From Lentihominibacter hominis (lineage in GTDB: Bacteria > Bacillota > Clostridia > Peptostreptococcales > Anaerovoracaceae): DNA of 64,000 nucleotides. The position numbers and the translations under genes were made by a program. Shown piece after piece: positions 25,772 to 33,808 of this stretch. Position 1 is the stretch's first letter. Each line of letters begins with the position of its first letter. The DNA lies in the NCBI RefSeq assembly GCF_014385065.1, contig NZ_JACRTA010000001.1, positions 744,001 to 808,000 of the forward strand, given 5' to 3'. The notes below the pieces were generated by a model that searched no databases, was not told the origin of the DNA, and saw only the letters and a list, made by a program, of their open reading frames with translations.

Positions 25772-26362
25772 CTATCCTACCTTTACCTCTTCCATCGCTT
25801 TAACAAGCGCTTTCATGTTCCCTTCTATAAGATTCTCCTTGTGAGCGAATTTATGCTGGAAAGATTCTCTCATATCATTTATGAAACGTTCATTATCTAT
25901 AACATTACTAATCTTGACTACTGCAGCCAGCATAGGAGTATTGGGAAAATTCTTTCCCAATGTTTCCATAGAGATTTTTTCGGCATCTACTACGCACACT
26001 CTGCCCTTATAGCCATTCACTAACTTTCTTATCTCTTCAGGGGTCTTTTTACTGTTGATTATGAGCGCGCCTGTTTCCTTCAGTCCTTTAGTCACATCTT
26101 CTGATTTAAGCAAAGTTTCATCAACAACCACAACATAGTCAGGAGTATATATATTGGAATGGACTTTACAGTGCTCATCTGTTATACGATTGTATGCTGT
26201 TATGGGCGCCCCCATTCTCTCAGGACCATACTCGGGAAACCCCTGTACATGCTTACCTGAACTGAAAGCTACATCGGCCAGAAGAAGACATGCAGTCTTA
26301 GCGCCCTGCCCGCCTCTTCCGTGCCATCTTATCTCCACCGCTTCATTTAATCTCTTCATCAT
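25772..26362 (-). CDS. porC: 2-oxoacid:ferredoxin oxidoreductase, gamma subunit
   Basis: This 196-residue subunit has the family N-terminus WHGRGGQGAKTACLLLA and FPEYGPERMGAPITAYNR. It is first in the operon. TAGGAGCG precedes the start, and two adjacent ATGs leave a one-residue ambiguity. A TTGACA-type promoter lies about 100 bp upstream. Confidence 0.92.
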   Translation of the reverse strand: MMKRLNEAVEIRWHGRGGQGAKTACLLLADVAFSSGKHVQGFPEYGPERMGAPITAYNRITDEHCKVHSNIYTPDYVVVVDETLLKSEDVTKGLKETGALIINSKKTPEEIRKLVNGYKGRVCVVDAEKISMETLGKNFPNTPMLAAVVKISNVIDNERFINDMRESFQHKFAHKENLIEGNMKALVKAMEEVKVG

Positions 26363-26460
26363 TTTGAATTCGCTCCTATATATTCTTATTTCAATATGCA
26401 GATACTGTTATTTTGATTTTCAAGGCAAAAAAAGCAGAAAGCCTCTCAATACCTTGTATT

Positions 26461-26489
26461 AGACTACATTAATAAAGACTTTCTGTCAA
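26461..26489 (-). promoter_or_regulatory. por operon promoter
   Basis: Minus-strand TTGACA (26489-26484), a 17-bp spacer and TAGTCT (26466-26461). CAGAAAG, overlapping the -35, has a complement CTTTCTG in the early leader followed by seven T. The arm is upstream of the start, so this is more likely an operator or the terminator of ybaK than an attenuator. The 226-bp gap holds nothing else. Confidence 0.6.
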
Positions 26490-26588
26490 TAGTTTAGAGC
26501 AAACTTTTTTATTTGTATTCACAAAAAAAATAATTCAATTTTGTTTTTATACACAATTTTATTGTATTCTTTTCAATAGTTTTTGTTA

Positions 26589-27116
26589 TCATCGTAAACT
26601 GTCTTCCCCTTTCACTTTTTCTGATGTCAAATCCACAATATCCGCTCCGGTAACACGCTGCAAATCTGCAAGACCCATCTCCATCTGCAAACCTACTTTA
26701 CCGCCGCTCACTATAATGCTGCTCACCGATTCCGCAGATATATCTATAGCTGTGGGAAACTGTTTTTTCATACCTACAGGAGAACATCCTCCTTTCATAT
26801 ATCCCGTAACATTGGTTATTTCTTTCGCAGGTATCATCTCCATCTTTTTCTCTGAGAAATGTCTGGCCGCCTTTTTAAGATCAAGCTCATTACTGACCGG
26901 TATGACACATACATAATTTGCTCCGCTGTTTCCTACTGTGACTAGTGTTTTAAACACCATATCCACATTCTGTCCAAGCGAATTAGCTACAGATACTCCA
27001 TCCAAAAAACCATCAGGAGCTTCATAAGTATACATCTTATATGGTATGCCTTCGGCTTCCACTATTCTCACAGCATTCGTCTTATGATTGAGTTTTTCCT
27101 TTTTCTTAGACATCAC
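26589..27116 (-). CDS. ybaK: YbaK/EbsC-type aminoacyl-tRNA deacylase
   Basis: This 175-residue protein of the Cys-tRNA(Pro) deacylase family removes mischarged amino acids from tRNA. Family residues seen are MVFKTLVTVG (catalytic-type Lys), VIPVSNELDLKKAA and KGGCSPVGMKKQFP. The start overlaps the end of the upstream acetyltransferase gene by about 10 bp, so the two are co-translated. Two adjacent ATG codons are possible starts. Confidence 0.88.
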   Translation of the reverse strand: MMSKKKEKLNHKTNAVRIVEAEGIPYKMYTYEAPDGFLDGVSVANSLGQNVDMVFKTLVTVGNSGANYVCVIPVSNELDLKKAARHFSEKKMEMIPAKEITNVTGYMKGGCSPVGMKKQFPTAIDISAESVSSIIVSGGKVGLQMEMGLADLQRVTGADIVDLTSEKVKGEDSLR

Positions 27117-27678
27117 ACCATCCTCGTTTCTTCATATCAATATATTCCTGCCTCATCATGGAATAACACCTTATCTCTTCTATAGTGCCGTCATATATCT
27201 TATACGCATAACGCAAAGTCCCCTCATATTCAAAGCCACACTTTTCTATGACACGGCGGCTTCTTAGATTATCTTCTGATGTAGTTATAGAGAGGATGTC
27301 CAGCCCCAATACTTCAAAAGCATATTGAATTATCTTCTTTGCAGCTTCTGTCATAAGACCCTTCCCCCAAAAATCCTCGGAAAGAGAGTATCCCATTTCT
27401 CTGCTGTGAATATCCGGTCTGAATTTGTCATCCTCAAATCCTATACTTCCAATAACTTTTCCGGTATCCTTATCAACTATAGCCCATGCCATCTTCTGCA
27501 GAAAAACTTCGGATATTATAAATCTGGATTCAGCCTGATCAGAATGGGGCTTCCATCCTGCAATAGGGCCGACATTAGGATTTTTCGCATACTCATAAAG
27601 ATCTGCTGCATCTTTTTTGCTCCACATCCTCAAAGTCAGCCGTTTCGTCTCAATTGTAGGTATTCTGTACTTCTTCAT
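27106..27678 (-). CDS. GNAT acetyltransferase, RimJ/RimL type
   Basis: This 190-residue acetyl-CoA-dependent N-acetyltransferase begins TKRLTLRMWSKKDAADLYEYA and has IGSIGF, EMGYSLSEDFWGKGLMTEA (acetyl-CoA loop) and RRVIEKCGFEYEGTLR. The upstream ATG four codons earlier lies inside the ribosome-binding site GGGAGGA, so the start before KKYRIP is preferred. Substrate unknown; relatives modify ribosomal protein N-termini or small amines. Overlaps ybaK. Confidence 0.85.
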   Translation of the reverse strand: MKKYRIPTIETKRLTLRMWSKKDAADLYEYAKNPNVGPIAGWKPHSDQAESRFIISEVFLQKMAWAIVDKDTGKVIGSIGFEDDKFRPDIHSREMGYSLSEDFWGKGLMTEAAKKIIQYAFEVLGLDILSITTSEDNLRSRRVIEKCGFEYEGTLRYAYKIYDGTIEEIRCYSMMRQEYIDMKKRGWCDV

Positions 27679-27842
27679 TGTTCCTCCCATTCACTTTACT
27701 TTTAATATGATACCCTATGTACCGGGATAAAATCAACAGATTCAAATTCCACATCCGAAAATTTCCATATCTGTCCATACTCTTTTTACTTCCGGATTCT
27801 CAATCACAGCGTCAAAAATCTCAGGATATTTCGGGTACAACA

Positions 27843-27871
27843 TTGCTCCGCCGTGTAAAAATTGATATACT
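27843..27871 (+). promoter_or_regulatory. Promoter of the pseudopilin-like operon, probably leaderless
   Basis: TTGCTC (27843-27848), 17-bp spacer, TATACT (27866-27871). Only six bases separate the -10 from the ATG at 27878, and no ribosome-binding site is visible, so transcription would start at the start codon. The remaining gap 27691-27842 shows nothing. Confidence 0.5.
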
Positions 27872-27877
27872 AACAGC

Positions 27878-28378
27878 ATGAAAAACACAAAACTTACGAA
27901 AAAACGAATTAATATAATTATTCTAATATGTTTTATAGTAATAACAACCGGAGCCTCCATAGTTTTAGCACTTTTAGGCACACAGGTGTACACCAACGCC
28001 ACTGCCGACAAATCTCAGCAAGCCGCTTATGATACTTTTGCGTATTTTACCGGGCAATTGAGAAAATGTGAAAACTTTTCTCAAGTCAGAACAGCATCTC
28101 TGGGCGGAAAAATTCCTGCTCTTGTTATCTCATCTGAGGACAGTAAAACATCAAAAGAAACATGGTATTTTGAATACGAAGGTTCACTCAAAAAGGCCGT
28201 TGTCTCTTCTGGCAATACTGTCACGGCTGAATCGGGCGAAGACATTATGGTTTTAAACTCCGCAGATTTCAGAGTAACTAAACCCGGACTTTTAGAAATA
28301 AGCATTACCACTGAAAATGGAGATGACATCACCTTTAACATATCTTTTGCCAACAGCGGAGGCACTGACAATGAATAA
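27878..28378 (+). CDS. Small membrane-anchored protein, DUF4860/pseudopilin-like
   Basis: This 166-residue protein has a short basic N-terminus, one hydrophobic helix (NIIILICFIVITTGASIVLAL in part, ~12-35) and a beta-rich extracellular domain. This layout is typical of minor pseudopilins and DUF4860-type proteins found in type IV pilus-like clusters. It has no prepilin peptidase site that I can recognise. First of three overlapping genes of the same design. No pilus ATPase or platform gene is nearby. Confidence 0.7.
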   Translation: MKNTKLTKKRINIIILICFIVITTGASIVLALLGTQVYTNATADKSQQAAYDTFAYFTGQLRKCENFSQVRTASLGGKIPALVISSEDSKTSKETWYFEYEGSLKKAVVSSGNTVTAESGEDIMVLNSADFRVTKPGLLEISITTENGDDITFNISFANSGGTDNE

Positions 28379-28808
28379 ACCTTCATCAAAAACTGTTTTT
28401 TTTATCTGTGCAGTTACTATAATAATATTATTCACTGCCGCCATACTGGCATGTGTCAGCTTATTTATTAAGGCAGACAGATATCAGCAGAAAGCCCGTC
28501 TTCTAAATCAGGCAGTAATAGAATCAACATCTATATCTGAAACTTTGAAGGCTTCCGGCGGTGACTTATCGAAAACCGGTCAACTTATGAAAGAACATAC
28601 GATGTTCGATGTTACTGACAATAAACTTACTTTTTATTACGATAAAGATCTAAGAGCAAATTCAAGATCTGAAAGCCCATACAAAGCCGTTATCACAAAA
28701 ACTTCTTTTGAAAACAGTTTTCAATATGACATAGTTTTTTTTGAAAGTGAAACCGGTAATTCCTTTTATGAGTTTTCCTTTAAGGCTGTTCAGACAGGGG
28801 GTGTATGA
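28371..28808 (+). CDS. Small membrane-anchored pseudopilin-like protein
   Basis: This protein of about 145 residues starts at the ATG that overlaps the end of the previous gene by 8 bp; an earlier in-frame ATG has no ribosome-binding support. It has one N-terminal helix (VFFICAVTIIILFTAAILAC) followed by a helical stalk (ADRYQQKARLLNQAV) and a small beta domain, the shape of a minor pseudopilin. Function not recognised. Confidence 0.7.
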   Translation: MNKPSSKTVFFICAVTIIILFTAAILACVSLFIKADRYQQKARLLNQAVIESTSISETLKASGGDLSKTGQLMKEHTMFDVTDNKLTFYYDKDLRANSRSESPYKAVITKTSFENSFQYDIVFFESETGNSFYEFSFKAVQTGGV

Positions 28809-29260
28809 TGAGACATCATTACAGAAGGCGGACATCTGGCAAAATTTATAATATCATAGAACAAAAAACACCCGTCAAGCTTTCTCCAGCCGTTATAGCC
28901 GCTGCCTTATGTATTATGTTTATTATGTTTACGGCAACTTGCTTCGCTGCTGTTATCTTCAGTACCGCATCCATTAAACTTGATACAGCTTACAGAAATG
29001 TCACTGCCTGTAAAGAATACTATGAAGCAGAAACAACTGCCACCGACATACTTTCTGTTCTTGCAGCTGATGACGGCAATTCACTGACTGACAAAAACGG
29101 AGAGCTCAAGTATAGTTACAACAATACGGAAATAACTATTTCACGAAATGGCGGCAATTTTTCTTTTGACGTTCCTATTTCAAAAAATAAGCAAACTCTT
29201 CATGTCATAGCTCAGATTGAAACCGGTAACATCAATATAATCCAGTGGTACATAAAATAA
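28805..29260 (+). CDS. Small membrane-anchored pseudopilin-like protein
   Basis: This 151-residue protein has a long basic head (HHYRRRTSGK), one hydrophobic segment (~29-55) and a stalk YYEAETTATDILSVL, close to the YYxAExA pattern of pseudopilin helices. The ATG overlaps the preceding stop (ATGA), so the three genes are translationally coupled. A 15-bp perfect terminator hairpin follows. This is the last chromosomal gene before the integrated element. Confidence 0.7.
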   Translation: MMRHHYRRRTSGKIYNIIEQKTPVKLSPAVIAAALCIMFIMFTATCFAAVIFSTASIKLDTAYRNVTACKEYYEAETTATDILSVLAADDGNSLTDKNGELKYSYNNTEITISRNGGNFSFDVPISKNKQTLHVIAQIETGNINIIQWYIK

Positions 29261-29272
29261 TTTTGCGATACT

Positions 29273-29313
29273 AAATCAAAAGGCAGGAAAAACCTGCCTT
29301 TTGATTTATATTC
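29273..29313 (+). terminator. Terminator of the pseudopilin-like operon
   Basis: Perfect 15-bp stem AAATCAAAAGGCAGG with CCTGCCTTTTGATTT and loop AAAAA. It closes the chromosomal operon just outside the left end of the integrated element. Confidence 0.9.
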
Positions 29314-29389
29314 TTTTTATAATCTAAAAAATTTTGATTATCCCGAAAAACCCTTGAAATACAAGCACATTCGCAGGATTTCAGATTGA

Positions 29390-29414
29390 TTTTACTACCA
29401 ATTTACTACTTTTA
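29390..29414 (-). other. Left integrase arm-type sites
   Basis: Read on the minus strand, AAAAGTAGTAAAT and GGTAGTAAAA stand in tandem. The motif (A/G)GTAGTAAA resembles the DR2 arm sites bound by the Tn916 integrase N-terminal domain. The same motif occurs three times at the right end. Confidence 0.6.
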
Positions 29415-29590
29415 ACGGATTGCGCCTTGATATGCCGGAACATCTTGCGAGCATGAAACAACCCAATACAAACGCGACGCACTGGCGGCGCGGCACGTCG
29501 GCAATCACACAATTTCATATAGCACCGCACTGGCGGCGTTACCTTATCCCAACCGGGAAACAAGGAACGCCGCTATTTTTTTACCCTCAT
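29415..29590. other. Left-end non-coding region of the ICE
   Basis: This stretch has no convincing gene. CGCACTGGCGGCG occurs twice (near 29478 and 29526), and a 60-codon frame across it has no recognisable features or ribosome-binding site. Confidence 0.5.
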
Positions 29591-29702
29591 GTTACGCAGT
29601 AGGGGCAAAAAGAGTCTTGCTACACAAGGCTTTGCGGGTACGGTTTTCACAGGGTAAGGGATTGATACCTAAACCCTTAAAATCGCTGTTCTACCGCGTA
29701 AC
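29591..29702 (+). repeat. 112-bp repeat, copy 1
   Basis: Begins GTTACGCAGTAGGGGCAAAA and ends TTCTACCGCGTAAC; its ends are inverted relative to each other (GTTACGCAGTAG against GTTACGCGGTAG). A second copy of exactly the same length lies at 48368-48479, same orientation. This one sits 29 bp upstream of the replication-type gene. Confidence 0.75.
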
Positions 29703-29731
29703 AAATATGCAGCAAAGGAGTTGATGAAGCT

Positions 29732-30637
29732 ATGGCAGTTTTCCGCGTGGAGAGAAACACAGGATATACGGTTATGAGCAACCACCATTTACGCAACAAA
29801 GAACTTTCCCTAAAGGCAAAAGGGCTGTTATCGCAAATGCTGTCCTTGCCGGAGGATTGGGACTATACCCTTGCGGGACTGTCCTATATCAACCGGGAAA
29901 AAATCGACGCTATCCGCGAAGCTGTCCGGGAGCTTGAAAGAGCCGGATATATTCAGCGTTCAAGGGAGCGCGACGAGAAAGGACGCTTGCGGGGAACTGA
30001 TTACATCATCTATGAGCAGCCGCCTAACTTGGATTTACCTACATTGGAAAATCCAACATTGGGAAATCCAACATTGGAAAATCCTACGCAGGAAAAACCT
30101 ACGTTGGAAAATCCAATGCAATTAAATAAAGATATACAAAAGACTGACTTACCAAAAAAAGAAAAATCAAATACGGATTTATCAAGTAACCATTCCATTC
30201 CTATCCTTTCCCCTAACCCCTCTCCTTTGAGGGAAGAAACGGCAGAGCCGGAACGGAAAGGAACGGAAGCGGCAGACGCATACAGCGTGTATGAGGAAAT
30301 CATCAAGGACAATATCGAGTATGAGCATTTTATCAAGCATACCAACATTGACAGGGAACGCTTGGACGAGATTGTGTCCCTTATCCTTGAAACTGTCTGC
30401 ACCAAACGAAAGACAATTCGTATCGCCGGGGACGATTATCCGGCAGAGCTTGTCAAAGCAAAGTTTATGAAGCTGAACAGCAGCCACATTGAATTTGTCT
30501 TTGACTGCATGAAAGAGAACACCACGAAAATCCGTAACATCAAGCAATATCTGAAAGCGGTACTTTTCAACGCGCCCAACACCATTGACAGCTATTACAC
30601 CGCCCTTGTCAACCACGATATGTACGGCGGCTATTAA
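29732..30637 (+). CDS. DUF6017 replication-initiator-type protein
   Basis: This 301-residue DNA-binding protein has an N-terminal winged-helix region (residues ~1-95, LSLKAKGLLSQMLSLPEDWDYT, INREKIDAIREAVRELERAGYI) like replication initiator A proteins and DnaD-like regulators. A linker of repeated NPTLE(N) units (~103-130) follows, then a DUF6017-type C-terminal domain ending in NHDMYGGY. AAAGGAG precedes the ATG. First gene of the conjugation module. A role in element replication or plasmid-like maintenance is inferred from family and position. Confidence 0.75.
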   Translation: MAVFRVERNTGYTVMSNHHLRNKELSLKAKGLLSQMLSLPEDWDYTLAGLSYINREKIDAIREAVRELERAGYIQRSRERDEKGRLRGTDYIIYEQPPNLDLPTLENPTLGNPTLENPTQEKPTLENPMQLNKDIQKTDLPKKEKSNTDLSSNHSIPILSPNPSPLREETAEPERKGTEAADAYSVYEEIIKDNIEYEHFIKHTNIDRERLDEIVSLILETVCTKRKTIRIAGDDYPAELVKAKFMKLNSSHIEFVFDCMKENTTKIRNIKQYLKAVLFNAPNTIDSYYTALVNHDMYGGY

Positions 30638-30656
30638 AAAACAGGAGGATTTTAAT

Positions 30657-30875
30657 ATGACACAGAAAACAGGAGCTTTGATTTTTGATGAAACGGCAGA
30701 CCGTTACGACATTCGCTTTGACCTTAACGACTACTACGGAGGATTGCATTGTGGGGATTGCCTTGAAGTGTTTGTACGCGGCAAATGGAAGCCGACCCGC
30801 ATGGAGTACGGGGACAACTGGTATCTTGTCGGTGTGAGGGCTTCGGATTTGAACGGGCTGCGGGTGCGTATCTAA
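30657..30875 (+). CDS. DUF5348-type small protein
   Basis: This 72-residue protein of a family common in Tn1549-type elements starts at the ATG after ACAGGAGG. It is rich in aromatic and acidic residues (DRYDIRFDLNDYYGGLHCGD) and has no known function. Confidence 0.75.
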   Translation: MTQKTGALIFDETADRYDIRFDLNDYYGGLHCGDCLEVFVRGKWKPTRMEYGDNWYLVGVRASDLNGLRVRI

Positions 30876-30957
30876 AGGCGGCATGAAAAATGTACGCCTT
30901 ATTTTTATGCCCCGAAGCGGCACACCACCCTAACCAAACTATGAAAGGAGGGATTTC

Positions 30958-31434
30958 ATGCAAGATGAAGTCAATGAAAAAGTCGTGTCTTTAGCAATCA
31001 AAACATCTAAGCTGACCGCCGAAGTGCTGCAAAAGGCTATGAAAGCCCTGCTTGCCAAAGGCAAAGGGCAGCTAACCAAAGCCCCGCATGGGAAAATCAC
31101 TATGCGGCAGCTTATGAAGCAGGGAGAAAAGGTTTCCAACATTGAGATTACCGACCAAAATATCAAAGCCTTTGACCCTATCGCAAGGAAAAGCGGGCTT
31201 GATTACAACGTCAAGAAGATTGAGAACGGCAAGCCGCCGACCTATCTTGTGTCTTTTAAGGGCAAGGATATTGACGTTATGACCGAAGCGTTCCGGGAAT
31301 TTACCGCAAAGAAATTAGGCAGGGATAAAAAGCCCTCTATCCGCAAGCTGCTTTCCACTCTGAAAGACAAGGCGGCAGCTCTGGACGCACAGAAGGACAA
31401 AGTGAAGAAAAAGGACAGGGAGGTATCGCTATGA
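30958..31434 (+). CDS. PcfB-family conjugation protein (DUF3801)
   Basis: This 158-residue cytosolic protein of the PcfB family is known from pCF10 as a relaxosome accessory that helps dock DNA at the VirD4-type coupling protein. The basic C-terminus (KKPSIRKLLSTLKDK) fits DNA or partner binding. AAAGGAGG precedes the start. The stop overlaps the ATG of the coupling-protein gene, so the two are translationally coupled. Confidence 0.85.
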   Translation: MQDEVNEKVVSLAIKTSKLTAEVLQKAMKALLAKGKGQLTKAPHGKITMRQLMKQGEKVSNIEITDQNIKAFDPIARKSGLDYNVKKIENGKPPTYLVSFKGKDIDVMTEAFREFTAKKLGRDKKPSIRKLLSTLKDKAAALDAQKDKVKKKDREVSL

Positions 31435-33218
31435 AGCCGGAACTTAAAAAGCTGCTTATCCTAAATGCCCCCTATCTGCTCTTTGTCTATCTCTTTGACA
31501 AAATCGGACAAGCGGTACGCCTTGCGCCGGGGGCTGACCTTTCCGGCAAGGTGCTTTCCCTTGCAGACGGCTTTTCCGCTGCCTTTGCAACCCCGCTTCC
31601 GAGCCTTGCCCCTATGGATTTGCTTATCGGTATTGTGGGGGCTGTCCTTATCCGGCTTATGGTGTACTTCAAAGGCAAGAACGCGAAGAAATACCGAAAA
31701 GGTATCGAATACGGTTCAGCCCGTTGGGGCAACGCCGAAGATATAAAGCCCTATACCGACCCGGTATTTCAAAATAACGTGCTTCTGACACAGACGGAAC
31801 GGCTTACCATGAACAGCCGCCCGAAGCAGCCGAAGTATGCAAGGAATAAAAATATCCTTGTTATCGGGGGAAGCGGCAGCGGCAAGACGAGATTTTTTGT
31901 GAAGCCCAACTTAATGCAAATGCACTCAAGCTACGTTGTAACTGACCCGAAAGGTACGGTTTTAGTCGAGTGTGGGAAGCTCTTACAGCGCGGCGGGTAT
32001 CGGATAAAGGTGCTGAACACGATAAATTTTAAGAAATCCATGCGTTATAATCCCTTTGCCTATATCCGCAGCGAAAAAGACATTTTGAAACTGGTAAATA
32101 CCTTGATTGCCAACACCAAAGGGGACGGGGAAAAAGCCGGGGAGGATTTTTGGGTAAAATCGGAACGGCTCTTTTACTGCGCCCTTATCGGCTACATTTG
32201 GTACGAAGCCCCGGAGGAAGAAAAGAACTTCACGACGCTGCTTGAAATGATAAATGCCAGTGAAGCCCGCGAGGACGACCCGGAATTTCAGTCCCCCGTT
32301 GACCTCATGTTTGAACGGTTGGAGGAAAAAGACCCGGAACACTTTGCCGTCCGGCAGTACAAGAAATTCCTGTTATCTGCGGGAAAGACACGAAGCTCTA
32401 TTCTCATTTCCTGCGGTGCGCGGCTTGCCCCTTTTGACATTAAGGAGCTGCGCGACCTTATGGAAACCGACGAAATGGAGCTTGACACCATAGGCGACCG
32501 CAAGACCGCCCTGTTTGTTATCATCAGCGACACCGACGATACTTTTAACTTTGTCGTGAGTATTCTTTACACGCAGCTTTTCAATCTGCTTTGCGACAAG
32601 GCAGATGATGAATACGGCGGCAGGCTGCCCGTCCATGTGCGCTGTCTGTTAGACGAGTTTGCAAATATCGGGCAGATACCGAAGTTTGAAAAGCTCATAG
32701 CCACCATACGAAGCCGGGAAATCTCCGCGTCGATTATCTTACAGTCGCAAAGCCAGTTAAAGGCAATCTATAAGGACAACGCCGATACCATAGTCGGCAA
32801 CTGCGACACCACCCTTTTCTTGGGCGGCAAGGAGAAAACCACCCTCAAAGAAATGTCGGAAATCTTGGGGAAAGAAACCATTGACAGCTTCAACACTTCC
32901 GAGAACCGGGGGCGCGAGGTATCGCATGGGCTGAACTATCAGAAGTTAGGCAAGCAGCTTATGACGGAAGATGAAATAGCGGTTATGGACGGCGGGAAAT
33001 GTATTTTACAGCTACGAGGGGTGCGCCCGTTCTTCTCTGATAAGTACGACATTACAAAGCACCCCAACTATAAATATCTTTCCGACTATGACAAGAAAAA
33101 TACTTTTGATATGGAAAAGCATTTAAGGCGCAGACCCGCCCTTGTGAAGCCGGACGAAGTATTTGACTACTACGAAATCAGCGAAAGCGATTTGCAGGAG
33201 GACACCGACCATGAATAG
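31431..33218 (+). CDS. VirD4-type coupling protein
   Basis: This 595-residue type IV coupling ATPase links the relaxosome to the mating channel. Two hydrophobic segments lie in the first ~80 residues, with Walker A VIGGSGSGKTRFFVKPN (~145), Walker B-type LLDEFANIGQIP (~405) and the TraG/VirD4 motif SQSQLKAIY (~437). Full length. Same operon as the PcfB-type gene and the small downstream gene. Confidence 0.93.
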   Translation: MKPELKKLLILNAPYLLFVYLFDKIGQAVRLAPGADLSGKVLSLADGFSAAFATPLPSLAPMDLLIGIVGAVLIRLMVYFKGKNAKKYRKGIEYGSARWGNAEDIKPYTDPVFQNNVLLTQTERLTMNSRPKQPKYARNKNILVIGGSGSGKTRFFVKPNLMQMHSSYVVTDPKGTVLVECGKLLQRGGYRIKVLNTINFKKSMRYNPFAYIRSEKDILKLVNTLIANTKGDGEKAGEDFWVKSERLFYCALIGYIWYEAPEEEKNFTTLLEMINASEAREDDPEFQSPVDLMFERLEEKDPEHFAVRQYKKFLLSAGKTRSSILISCGARLAPFDIKELRDLMETDEMELDTIGDRKTALFVIISDTDDTFNFVVSILYTQLFNLLCDKADDEYGGRLPVHVRCLLDEFANIGQIPKFEKLIATIRSREISASIILQSQSQLKAIYKDNADTIVGNCDTTLFLGGKEKTTLKEMSEILGKETIDSFNTSENRGREVSHGLNYQKLGKQLMTEDEIAVMDGGKCILQLRGVRPFFSDKYDITKHPNYKYLSDYDKKNTFDMEKHLRRRPALVKPDEVFDYYEISESDLQEDTDHE

Positions 33219-33378
33219 ACGTATCAGAAAGAAAAAGGACAAGAAAATCACAGAAGCCATAAACGGGCTTGTTTCGATTGCTGAACGACGGGAACAGCAG
33301 CGGCAGGCTGCTATCCGGCAGTTTGTGAAACGGTGTGAAGCCCTGTATGAGCAGCAGCGAAAAGAAAGGAGGAATTGA
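33211..33378 (+). CDS. Small basic ICE protein
   Basis: This 55-residue protein starts at the ATG overlapping the coupling-protein stop by 8 bp; GGAGGACACC supports it. It is highly basic (NRRIRKKKDKK, ending QQRKERRN) and helical. Unrecognised, but position and coupling suggest it is real. Confidence 0.6.
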   Translation: MNRRIRKKKDKKITEAINGLVSIAERREQQRQAAIRQFVKRCEALYEQQRKERRN

Positions 33379-33488
33379 CGCAGTAACAAAGAAAAAGACA
33401 ACTTGCATGATACGCGCCCCTACAAAAATTCCTATCGCCCACACTGACAACTGAATACCGCCGCGCAGCAGACATTTAGGCAGCGCGG

Positions 33489-33563
33489 GGACTTATGACC
33501 GCGGCAGTTTGAAAACTGACCGCCGTTTTTTATGCCCTTTTACGGGCAAGCCGCATTTGCGGC
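33489..33563 (+). promoter_or_regulatory. Three successive hairpins before the Maff2-type gene
   Basis: An extended stem between CGGCAGTTT and ACTGACCGCCG ends in TTTTTT, like a terminator. TGCCC-TTTTAC-GGGCA and GCCGC-ATTT-GCGGC follow directly. They fill much of the 198-bp gap and could attenuate transcription of the channel genes. Confidence 0.45.
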
Positions 33564-33576
33564 AGAAAGGAGTTTT

Positions 33577-33792
33577 ATGGAATTTTTCAACAGCGCAATC
33601 GGCGTATTACAGACTTTGGTTATCGCTCTTGGAGCAGGACTTGGCATTTGGGGCGTTATCAATCTCTTGGAGGGCTACGGAAATGATAATCCGGGCGCAA
33701 AATCACAGGGCATTAAGCAGCTCATGGCGGGCGGCGGCGTTGCCCTTATCGGCACTATCCTTGTACCTCTGCTTTCCGGCTTGTTCGGTTAA
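33577..33792 (+). CDS. Maff2-family small membrane protein
   Basis: This 71-residue protein starts at the ATG after AAAGGAG. It has two hydrophobic helices separated by a short polar loop (EGYGNDNPGAKSQGIKQ), like the Maff2 family of conjugative elements and small VirB2/VirB3-type channel parts. It precedes the VirB6-like gene by 16 bp. Confidence 0.82.
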   Translation: MEFFNSAIGVLQTLVIALGAGLGIWGVINLLEGYGNDNPGAKSQGIKQLMAGGGVALIGTILVPLLSGLFG

Positions 33793-33808
33793 GCGCGGGT
33801 AGCTGCCT

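Noticed and set aside
27742..28011. 89-codon minus-strand frame over the start of the pseudopilin-like operon
   Set aside because: It overlaps the promoter and first gene of the plus-strand operon and has no ribosome-binding site.
29346..29352. AAAAACC as the ICE core duplication
   Set aside because: Seven bases are too few, and distances to the arm repeats differ between ends.
29420..29602. 60-codon frame at the ICE left end
   Set aside because: No ribosome-binding site or recognisable features; covers short repeats.
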